NCBI GenBank assembly: GCA_963922205.1
Contig: CAWUHX010000013.1
Location: forward strand, 1,426,001 to 1,490,000
DNA length: 64,000 nt
Direction: 5' to 3'
Source of the DNA: Romanomermis culicivorax
Lineage: Eukaryota > Nematoda > Enoplea > Mermithida > Mermithidae
Part shown: positions 55,101 through 64,000 of the stretch, in pieces
Position numbering within the stretch: the stretch's first letter is position 1
How the letters are laid out: each line of letters opens with the position of its first letter
Translations under genes and position numbers: made by a program
The notes under the pieces: generated by a model
Database searches by the model: none
What the model was told of the DNA's origin: nothing
What the model saw: the letters and a program-made list of their open reading frames with translations, nothing else

Positions 55101-58100
55101 AAGTCCACGAAATTTCTGCACTGTGAGCTTTGTGCAAGCAACTTTCAAGGAAGTACTTACCATACATGCACAGCATAGAAATTCTGCTGCGGGTCAGCCA
55201 GGATAGGGTGTGGAATACAAAATTTTTATTTAATTCTTGATGATGAAAAGAAAAGTCTCAGAAAGTCTTTAAACATACAAGCAGCATATTCTTCAAGCCA
55301 TATTAGTCAGATATGTGAAATTATTCGCTTAGACAGCACTTTTTAAAGTTTTCATGTTACTTTTTTGAATCAAGTATGATTTGTTTAGAAAAATTGTCAA
55401 ACTACAGCATCATTTCCATTTTTATGGCGACTTGCTCTTCTCTCGCTCATTTTCCTTCGTCATCTTCTCAATCATTGCTGGAAAAGTCAAATCTGCTGGG
55501 GGTCAGCAAGAATCTGCTGGGGGTCTATAAAAATCTGCTGGGGCCCCCAAACCCCCCCCCCCCACGTGCATATATGGTACTTACCACTTCATATTTTATA
55601 AACGGTCTATAATATACAGACCATAGTTTCCAAAATTTCATTCCAGTACTATAAGTAGTAACTGTGACAGTTATGGATGTGATATTTACCCATTTGTTAA
55701 TTTACTGCAGGCCGAGAAAGTCACGTGTTCAAATACGCCGACAAAGCAGCATTGATGTTCAATTGCCAGATCACCTTGTCGATCAAGGAACCTGGACAAA
55801 TGTGCCCAAGGCCGCAGTGCGGCGATACGCCTTCGCCTTTGAACGGCGGCGGTTTGCCGTCTTCGGGCGGCGGTTTGCCGTCTTCGGTCGGCGGTCTACC
55901 ACCTGCTTCGGCTCCTGTCGTAGGATCACCCTCGGGGTCAGCTGCCGCACGGCCTTTTTACGCCGCGAAACCGGCACCATCGCCACCCGTCCAGCATCCT
56001 AGACCGACGTCGGTATCAAACGGCGGAGCGGATTATAAACCGTCGGTTGTTGGAGGACCCAAGGCGCCGGTTTTGAGAGTACCATCAGCAGCTGCAGTGG
56101 TTAAGGCTCAAGAAGTGAGAAAGGAAATGAGTCACGTGACTGCATTAATTTGCATTGCAAATGAATGAACAAGCATACTCTACGAATCCAAAAATTTTCG
56201 TGACTAAAAAGGGCATCAGACTAAACTCCTCTCTTTCTCTTGTCAGTTTTCCAGTTTGACTTCAATTTGATTGAATATCCCAATAGTTTCAGCCCTTTTT
56301 GCATACATGAATACAAAGATACACCATTTCTATATATAGACTGTCTAAAAAATAAATCAAGATTTTTCAGCAAATTATGCAAATTGTTCTTTAGCTATGC
56401 AGTTTTTGACCTGAGGTTGACATTTCTATAATTTCGAACTTAATTTAGATGGAACTCAAATTCTGATGGTTGGCTCTGTGCTTAATAATCAATAGTAATA
56501 TCTATGCTATATCTTCATTTTGATAGTTTCATTTTTCTCTAATTGACATCCTTCGAATCTCTATTTCATTGTTCAGAAGAATTAACAGGCTAAAGGGAAT
56601 CAGACGATCGAATAAGGCAGGTATTCAATTCGTTCGAGCTTTCAGTCAATCAAATTTCTAATGCAACACATGCTTTGTGAGATGCTAAATTTTCATATGA
56701 ACTCAACATATTTTTTCGCAGTATTTCACATATTTTTCCATGGAATCCCACTATGCTTGTAGATAGTAAAAGTGGAGAGAAATTGTTATTTCGAATTCTT
56801 AAGATTTCCTGCTAAACCATATATCAAATCGGACTACAAATCTGTGAGCCTCCAGTACCAATTTCTTAGGCAAAATCCTACAGTAAAAGCTTTGCGCGAC
56901 CTTGAGAGCGGGACTCGTTTTTGTCAAGCATTTTATAAATAATAGACTATAGCTCATTTGATTTAAAATGATGATGCAGCGAAAGCTGAAAAAGTAGGTT
57001 CTATTTGACACACAATTTTCACTTAGTGATAAACTATATTGCAGAAAAACGCTATATTTCTTTCCGAGAATGGGAATGTCCAAAATCCTCGAAATACATT
57101 ATCCTTATCCGTCGTCGATTTGGACAAAACTTCGTCGATACCTGAGTGATACTCGAGAAATTTTGACCACTTAAAAAGGTTACTAAAGAAAATTTCCAGT
57201 TGTTTTGTTTAGCCGCTCACTGAAGAAAAAATTTGTCCACTGATTACAGTAATAAGCTTTCTAGTTTTTCCGTATTGAACTTACTTCCTTGATATCAATG
57301 CATCAATCATTTCAAAAGGAATGGAGTATAGACGATTCATGTTTTGTCCTGACACATGTTTTGCTTGGAAATTTTTCAAGTGTGGATTTTTTGCACATAT
57401 CAAACATATTACTCCGACCAGTTTCTATTTTATCCCTCCTTTAGATGGGTTCTAAGGGGGTATTCCCACGTGAGCCCAAGTGAGTGATTCCCAAGTGAGC
57501 GATTCTCAAGTGAGCGATTCACAAGTGAGCGATTCCCAAGTGAGCGAATTCCCTGTTGAGCGATTCCAATGTGAGTGATTCCCAATTGAGCGAATTCCCA
57601 AGTGAGCGAATTCACAATTGGGCGATTCCAAACGAGTGATGGAGAATGCAGTAACACTTTTTTCATATTTTCCTTCTTTACCTTATATGTTTCTTTGTAT
57701 GTATTTTTTTCTTTGTTTTTTCGTGTATTGTTAATGTTTTCGTTTATGTATGTTTTTGCGTTTTCATCTGTTGTCTCTGCTTTCTTTTATTTTCGTTTTT
57801 CTTTTCATCTACTTTTTTCTTTTTTGCTCATGAAACAACAAATTACAAGTTGTTATTTTTAATAAGCATAGTCTCCCGTATAGTTCTTATACGATTCGGC
57901 ACGCTCTATTTTCTACATAATTTTATCCTTTGTGATTTTTCTTCATTACTTTTCATCTTAGTTGTTTGCTTTCAATCTCCCCTAATTTTTTCTTTCTTGT
58001 TCTTTTTTCACACTTTTTTCTTTCTTTCTTGCTGCTTTCTCTATGTTGCTTCTTCTTTCTTGTCACTGTTTTCATGTTTTCTTTCTTTTTTAATACTTTT

Positions 58101-59593
58101 CCACCTATTTTCACTTATTCTTAATGTCTTCATTTTTGTTGACGTTTCCTTTCTCTTGATGCTTTGTTTGTTTCAGCATTCTTTTGTTTATGTTCTTTTT
58201 GGAGATTTTCATACTTACTACGTTGATAGACTCAAGCATGTCGAACTGCACTAGAATGATACAGGAGACTACGGTTATCTAGAATGAAAACTTGTAATGT
58301 GTTGTTTCATGAGCAAAAAAGAAAAAAGTGAATAACAAGAAAAACGAAAAGGAAAGAAAGCAGAGACAAAAGATGAAAACATTAAAACATACATAAACGA
58401 AAACATTAACAATACACCCAGAAAACGAAAGAAAAAAGAACTACATACAAAGAAAAATGTTAGGTAAAGAAAGAAAATATGGAGAAAGTGTTATTACATT
58501 CTCGATCACTCGTTCGGAATCGCCCAATTGGGAATTCGCTCACGTGGGAATTCGCTTAATTGGGAATCGCTCACATGGGAATCGCTCAAATAGGAATTCA
58601 CTCACTTGGGAGTTCACTCGATTGAGAATCGCTCACATGGGAATTCGCTCACTTGGGAATTCGCTCACTTGGGAATTCGCTCACTTGGGAATCGCTCACA
58701 TGGGAATCGCTCTATTGGGAATTCGCTCACTTAGGAATTCGTTCACTTGGGAATCGCTCACCTGGGAATCGCTCACTTGAGAATCGCTCACTTGGGAATC
58801 GCTCACTAGGTAATCGCTTAATTGGGAATCGCTTACTTGGGAATAGACCGGTTCTAAGTACTATAAGTATTTGTCGGATGCTGTTCAAAGTTTTCGCACT
58901 TAAAAAAAGGCTGCGTTTTTCGAACATGTTTGATAGATCAAATCAGTCAGAACAATTTCATTTTCACAGGTACTCGTGAAAAATGAGGCCGTCATTCGAA
59001 AAGTGTCAATCACAACAACTTCAAAAACCTCGGCGACAACGCCAACTACAAAAACAAACAGATCAAGTCAAAAATTATGGCCCATGAAATCTACAGTATC
59101 ATGGTCATCGTCTTCATCAATAATTTCTTCGTCGAAAACCAAAATAGAAAATTCGACCAAATCAACTACGCCCCAAAAATCTAACATCGTCAGTTCAACT
59201 CCACAACCTATCAAAAAGTTGTCCGACTTTCCTTCTTTATTTCTAAAACGACAAAAACTACGTTTCAATCGTTTGAGTAAGAGAGAAGCGTATGCGGATA
59301 GTGATCGGCGGAAGGATCACGTAATCGGCACCGTTGACGTCAGTACGCAATGGATTATGGCATTAGACATAGATGAAAAAGATTCACGAGAGTGGCAAAA
59401 TTTACCAAAGGAGATGCGCAACGGAAGTAAATCCGAAAATGATGAAATTTTGAACGAATACTGTATCGCACCGGCAGCGCTAGGATTTTTGATCACTGCG
59501 ACGACGACGTCATTAATAGCATTATTGATGATTGCAGTCAAATTTTCTAAAAATATAAAATCGTCGCTTTTCGTGAGACACCATAGACATTAA
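52187..59593 (+). CDS. cut-1-like: Cuticlin, CUT-1 type ZP-domain protein
   Basis: Four exons, 576 residues, all joins in phase: 52187-52513, 53195-53570, 55711-56114, 58970-59593. Signal peptide MRISPLIYIFSTFLTLC. The ZP domain runs from about residue 33 to 265: GEPEIDCG, NFEGHVYVKGRY, GCRSDEGGR, ERTRSLNPKGVFV, VDRAYSIQCFYMEADKTV, VPMPVCRYDI, GQQVYHKWTCDTE and KYADKAALMFNCQITLSIKE. A Gly/Pro-rich linker with GGGLPSS repeats follows, then a Ser/Thr-rich part, a furin-type site RLSKR (residues 470-474) and a membrane anchor (about 537-560) with a short basic tail. CUT-1 type proteins are cleaved, secreted and polymerise in the cuticle, classically in alae-forming stages. Introns of 0.7, 2.1 and 2.9 kb hold transposons. 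Confidence 0.93.
53982..54120. mobile_element. Small MITE J member in cuticlin intron 2
   Basis: 54011-54120 begins GGGCCGGTTGCAATAA and ends with its inverted match TTATTGCAACTGGCCCC, with CTCGAG/GATAATCG text inside as in family J. Confidence 0.7.
54460..55097. mobile_element. TIR element A, with MITE B inserted
   Basis: The ends are inverted: GGCCCTGCCATACTTCGT (54460) and ACGAAGTATGGCGGGCCC type at 55079-55097. The family B element at 54575-54997 sits inside and is flanked by GTCGGAC on both sides, so it inserted into A. GTCGG/CCGAC motifs are repeated in both arms. Confidence 0.7.
54575..54997 (+). mobile_element. Mutator-like MITE (family B), copy 3
   Basis: 423 bp from ATATACATGCACGTG to GCTGTGCATGTATG. 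Flanks share GTCGGAC (54568-54574 and 54998-55004). Three CCCCAGCAGAT repeats near the left end. Confidence 0.8.
55162..55576 (-). mobile_element. Mutator-like MITE (family B), copy 4, inverted
   Basis: 415 bp, inverse of copy 3 and about 165 bp from it. Perfect 9-bp duplication GTACTTACC at 55153-55161 and 55577-55585. Lies within cuticlin intron 2, 134 bp before exon 3. Confidence 0.85.
56768..56952. mobile_element. MITE family E fragment in cuticlin intron 3
   Basis: Right end GCATTTTATAAATAATAGACTATAG with the interior block GATTTCCTGCTAAACCATAT. The left TIR is missing. Confidence 0.55.
56962..57310 (+). repeat. Dispersed repeat family H in cuticlin intron 3
   Basis: Related to 7960-8262 in inverted orientation and more weakly to 4545-4835. 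Confidence 0.55.
57465..58852. mobile_element. Foldback-like element with minisatellite termini (cuticlin intron 3)
   Basis: Outer parts are inverted tandem arrays of a 15-bp unit: CCCAAGTGAGCGATT at 57470-57640 and its complement (GGGAATCGCTCACTT) at 58525-58850. Inner parts are matching inverted T-rich (57641-57856) and A-rich (58291-58515) arms, for example TGCTCATGAAACAACA against TGTTGTTTCATGAGCA. The loop of about 430 bp is T-rich low complexity. The Phe-rich frames here are artefacts. Confidence 0.85.
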
Positions 59594-59599
59594 AAACGT

Positions 59600-61779
59600 T
59601 ATGAGATTTTGAATGTCTACTTCAGTGATTTCTGTGAAATATTTTTTAATGTACATTGATGATGTTTATTTATTTCTTTGTTACTTTTTATGTAATGAAA
59701 CCATCGTACTATTTCGATTGTTATTCGATGAGGACAATTTATATTTAAATTTTTTTGGTTTTCTAACACACTTTCCACACAACCTGTTGAATATCAGTGT
59801 ATGACAGGCCGTCAACTTTTTTGTGTTCTAGTCTGTCATACTGATAACAAATCGGACACTTTGTTTGGCTATTTGCATCGATGTGTTCCTGTAAGTACAA
59901 TTCGGGAACAGTCTACAATTGAATGTTTGTAAATTATAAAACGCAAAAGCAAGTAATACTATTTTATGCTTTCTTCATTACCAAACATACGAAACTGAAA
60001 ATTCGTGAGTAGAGCCATCTCGCCATTTTTGGGAGGAAAATTCTACAGTGAAAGCTTTCTGCAAGCTATTTTTTTTGAGAGTGTTTATTTTTATCATTTT
60101 AATTACAAAATTATTTTATATTCTACGAATGTAGTGGTTTGGTTTTTCTGGTCTGTATATGATTTGAGTGACAATCTGCTTAGCTTACAAGCTAGCGAGA
60201 ATGAACCAAAGCTATGAATGATCAGGTAAAGTGGTTGATGCAAATTTCCATCCTCGCATAACATTTTTGAGTAATCTATTTCTAAAACGGAGAAACGAAT
60301 ATATGCAGCATTGATAACTAGCATGCGATCAAAATGTAGGCAATATTTTTCAATCCTAGAACTTAGCAGCCCTGGAGATCAGAAGATTTTTTTTGAAGCT
60401 AGTGTTTTTATCAACCACTAAAGTAACTATTTTCAAACTATAGTCCATCAGACAGCATAACCAACCCTGTTTACAAGGAAGTAATGCTTGAGTGTCACAT
60501 AACAATTGACTCGTTCTTTCAATTTGAGTATAAGAACTTTTCGCATTGTCAGCCTACAACCGTATACCTGTAGCTGAAATCGCTCGGATAATGACGATGC
60601 ATATTTTGCTAAACCAGATATAAGAACTTCTTATAAGACACTGCATGTACAACCCACGGAATCATGCACCTTCAGTCAGAATTTGTTTCGCACACTATTG
60701 CTGCCCATTTTGCGATTGGGAAGTCGATGCAGACAAATTTATGGCGATGGAGCGCCACAGAAAGGAGAAAATGATGATGAAAATCATTCTTATTTTGTTC
60801 TGTAGTTCTGGTTATATGCCAGCGCCTGAAGTAAATCTTTCATCCGACTTCCTCTAATTGATTTGCATGAATTTGAATGTTTATTTATTATTAATTTGCA
60901 TATTTCGGCGTCAATTAGTGATTATAAAAAGGGCTCTACGCCCAGGCGTTGGCACTTGCTGACGTTAGATTGGAACTTTACCGTAAAGGGTCTCTCCTTT
61001 CTAGTAATCTTCAGTGGAAGCAGATTTTCCTTTGGGAATCTACGAAATCCGCTCTGTGAAAGCCCAATTTAGAGTTATAGTTTGTCGTCAGGTTAGGGCA
61101 AGGACTGTTGCACTAGATCCGAGGCCTAGCCTAGGAGTAGTTTTAACTAATCCAAAGCCGACTTTAGTTCTTCCTTTTTTCCGAGGGAAAGACCTGCACA
61201 ACAATTTAATTGTCACAACTGTTATCAATATACTGAATTGGTATATGCAAAACGTTCTACTTGTATTTGAAAGGCAAACATATGTGACACTTCTGATCCA
61301 TGATGATATCGTGTACAATTTCAATTACTGCATGCGAATCCGGGACTCAAACTAGAGTTCCCCACTCACTGTACCTACCAGATTTCTACCGTACGCAAAT
61401 CTGTAGAAAATTTTCTCGTAAAGGCAATCAGTCGTTAGAGCGGCCTGAACACAAATAACTGCCTGGCAAACATAGCAAAAGTGCTTATTTTGACGATTGA
61501 TCAAATTCGGAAAGTTCTTTGGAACCGTACGCATGCTTGCACTTGCAATTCCATAATTCAAAGTCGTGGCCGATTCCATCACTTGTTTGATTTCCAAGTA
61601 GATATGAAAATGCGACCTACATAATATCTATACTAACTGCCTCTAGCAGGGAGTTATTTTTATGATTAGTTTTGAACTGGTTTTGTGAAATTTTACATGC
61701 GCACATATACGCATTATCGAAAAATGTATTCGCCGAAAACTCGTCATTTTTAGTAATAGTATACAAAAATCGATAGAAT
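59600..61779. other. Region between cuticlin and RING gene; no firm gene
   Basis: AT-rich. MITE E-like text at 59911-60110. On the minus strand 61597-61352 encodes HFCYVCQAVICV, which has a weak resemblance to a B-box zinc finger but lacks several ligands. No other coding seen. Confidence 0.4.
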
Positions 61780-62071
61780 ATGGAGTGCCCTATTTGTTTC
61801 CTCGAATGCAAAGTGTTCAAAGTTTTGCAATGCGGTCACTATTTTTGCCCTCAATGCGTAGAAGCCATGCGTCAAGCTCCGTCGTCTCCCGGTGGTGCTC
61901 CACAAAATCCTGGCAAGCTGAGTCATAGTCGAGCTAACCTGCGGTGCGACGATAAGGACTACAGCGATGGGAAAAAGTTGGATAAAAAATCTGAATTCGA
62001 AAATAAAGAGCCGACAACTAATGGACATTCAGAAAGTGGTATTGGAAATGAAAATAGCCATAAGGTTACAG
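61780..62071 (+). CDS. RING-finger protein, first exon
   Basis: ATG 61780 opens MECPICFLECKVFKVLQC followed by GHYFCPQCVEAM: the first six zinc ligands of a C3HC4 RING (CxxC, then CxH, CxxC), at residues 3-26. RING proteins are usually E3 ubiquitin ligases, and a RING at the very N-terminus is typical of TRIM-like proteins. The last CxxC is not found within about 40 residues (only LRCDDKD), so the final ligands either come from the next exon or are lost. A polar, charged part follows. A donor at 62071 (ACAG|gtatga) probably ends the exon; otherwise the frame stops at 62088. Following exons were not found in the window. Confidence 0.65.
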
Positions 62072-62089
62072 GTATGAATATTTTTTGAG

Positions 62090-62935
62090 AAGATGGATCT
62101 AGGCTAGAGAGCTGCATGGGCCGAACAAATGCGGCAGGCTCACAAAGATTACAAATTCGGCTCCACTCAGCCCAGCCCTCGTAATGGATCGATAAAAAAG
62201 CCCGGCCATGGCTCGTGAAGGCTATTTTTTCTTAACTTCGAAGACTGAAAAATCGAGTCCTAAATTGAGACGAATCGGTCTTAATAATTGCTATATATGA
62301 CGTCATCCCTTGATTATAATGATGTTAATGATGTGTGATTCATAACCGTAAGTCATATCCTATTCTGCTATACATATAAACGGAGCAGGTTAATAATACT
62401 AGTATTAACATGACGTAAGAAATGAATTGCATGACTTTCAATTCAAGGCTGATTTTACTAGTCAACAATTCAAAATTTTTCACCTAATCAGCTAGAATCA
62501 TTTTTGATGGAAACTATTATTACAAGAATCTGCATAACTTCATTTAACCGAGTAAAACTCTTCTGAATGCTGAATCATGCCGTTTTTCATAGTTAGTGGT
62601 CGAAGTGTGAATTACTGAATTCACTCTTATTGAAAAAGGGTGGATGAATGTATTTTTATGGTGGTTGCTATCGAGTCCGTTCTAAGATTAACTAGACAGA
62701 AAGAAGTCATCGGTATTTAACTCAAAACTGACACTTCTTCTATGCCCACGAATATTAGTTTTGGGGAAAATTTTTTGACTTGTTAGGTTAACTGATTTGA
62801 ACTTTATTTTTTCCAAAGAATTTTTCCCTGATAGATCATTCGGCTCATCTTTTATTTACTGTGGATACTGCAAATCTGCTCGATAGCGCAATAACCAGCG
62901 TGACACCTTGTAAATGTCTCTTCGATTACGATCTA
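62090..62935. other. No gene seen (possible intron of RING gene)
   Basis: AT-rich; no exon with RING, B-box or NHL character visible. Confidence 0.4.
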
Positions 62936-62937
62936 CA

Positions 62938-63662
62938 AATGTTACAGTTACTGGGGTTCGTTAGCGCAAAAGAGCCCGTTACCGCAAAAATATGTTCTAT
63001 AAGTTATGTTTTAGTTTAGTACAGAAAAAGGGTTTTTACCGCAAAAAATTCATTACCACAAAAATTGAATAATACTTAAGAAAGCTAAGTTACTCACTAC
63101 TGTATTTATTTTAATATTTCGGTTTACGAATTCTTTTTTCGAAAACATACGAATTCTTTTTTCGAAAAGTGTAAACGCGTCCAGGATTATTTCTGCCATC
63201 ATATTGAAGCAAAGAATTTCGAAGTTTTTTGCTCAAAAAAATTAACGTCTTCAAAATCCATGATGAAAACGCAAAACAGACCACGTACAATATGAACAAG
63301 TTCAAAATGGTCACTCAAATGTACTACAAAAGCTGTTTGATGCTTTTTGAAAAAGACCCATGTATGCATGTTATTTCTATTTTTAACTTAAAAATGCTAA
63401 TTTAAGTCCATATCCTTTTAACAAACAAAATTTCATCAGCGCACGCGTATCACATTCAATCTTTTTATGCATTATGTAAAAGCATTTTTCGGAAAATTCT
63501 AAATTTTTTCTCGAATGACACCTCATTGGAATTAAACAATAATGAAGATTTTTGCGGTAATGGGTCTTTTGCGGAAACGGACCCTTATTATTTTGTGCGG
63601 TAACGAGTCTTGTGCGGTAATAGGCTAACGCTTTGCTTTAATGGGCCATACCCGTTACAGTA
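62938..63662. mobile_element. Inverted-repeat element with GTTACCGCAAAA motifs
   Basis: The left arm (about 62938-63070) repeats GTTACCGCAAAA; the right arm (63548-63660) has the inverted TTTTGCGGTAATGGG/TTGTGCGGTAA series. Outer parts also pair (GTTAGCGCAAAAGAG against GCTAACGCTTTGC). No coding sequence in the middle. Confidence 0.6.
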
Positions 63663-63767
63663 GCGTATTCATGTGGTAACTTTGTATAATCTTCATTCGA
63701 GTGGATGATGTCATTCAAATTCACAACGGTTTCCTATGGTGAATATACCGTACTACCCCAAATAAAC

Positions 63768-63905
63768 GCACCCCCTCGAATTAACGATCGTGCCCCAACT
63801 CCGCCACCGTTCCAACACCGCCACCGTACCAACACCGCCACCGTCCCAACTCCACCACTTTCGCGTCCCAACACCGCCACCGTCCCAACTCCGCCACTTT
63901 CTTGT
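63768..63905. repeat. Minisatellite CCACCGTCCCAACACCG
   Basis: About seven tandem copies of a 16-18-bp unit (CCGCCACCGTCCCAACA and variants with CTTTCGCGT). Frames on both strands are Pro/Thr- or Gly/Val-rich artefacts. Confidence 0.85.
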
Positions 63906-64000
63906 CCTAACTTTCGCAATCTTTCAAAAAGTTTGTTTTTTGTAACAAAGTTTTTTTTGTAACTTAACAACATGACATTGCTAATTCATAGGATGGCAAA

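Noticed and set aside
57850-58254. 134-codon hydrophobic frame
   Set aside because: T-rich loop of the foldback element; low-complexity Phe/Leu/Ser.
63705-63973. Pro/Thr-rich and Gly/Val-rich frames
   Set aside because: Translation of the CCACCGTCCCAACACCG minisatellite.

Overview
The window is nuclear DNA of a nematode. The strongest evidence is a cuticlin (CUT-1 type ZP-domain) gene in four exons, a secreted protein with two DB modules (a nematode cysteine pattern), and degenerate interstitial copies of the nematode telomere hexamer TTAGGC. The sequence is AT-rich, introns are long, and exons stand out by being GC-richer and CG-containing. I cannot name the species.

Layout. 0-8.5 kb: hAT remnants, dispersed repeats, inverted minisatellites around a TTTC microsatellite, and a gutted Gypsy element (about 5.0-6.6 kb). 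10.2-16.9 kb: a decayed minus-strand Gypsy element with its own LTRs, carrying at least two DNA-transposon insertions. 17-23.6 kb: mostly non-coding repeats plus a small unrecognised gene ending at 20,710. 23.8-32.9 kb: a complete but broken plus-strand Gypsy element with LTRs of about 850 bp. It has a membrane-glycoprotein-like (env-like) reading frame between gag and pol, and this is the most unusual thing in the window. 33-38.2 kb: a 98-bp tandem repeat, a foldback-like element, and a TIR element filled with a 15-bp AT satellite. 38.3-46.6 kb: exons of membrane protein(s) and a palindromic cluster of three tRNA-like units. 47.8-49.7 kb: the DB-module gene (minus). 52.2-59.6 kb: the cuticlin gene, whose introns hold an inverted pair of Mutator-like MITEs and a large foldback element. 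61.8 kb: first exon of a RING-finger gene. 63 kb to the end: repeats.

The host genes here are few (about five) and unrelated, apart from the shared extracellular or cuticle theme of cuticlin and the DB protein. Most of the window is transposon-derived. Several insertions can be dated relative to one another because they are nested or show target-site duplications. All coordinates and exon joins come from reading the sequence by eye. Splice sites were chosen by GT/AG signals, phase agreement and remembered family alignments, and no search was run.
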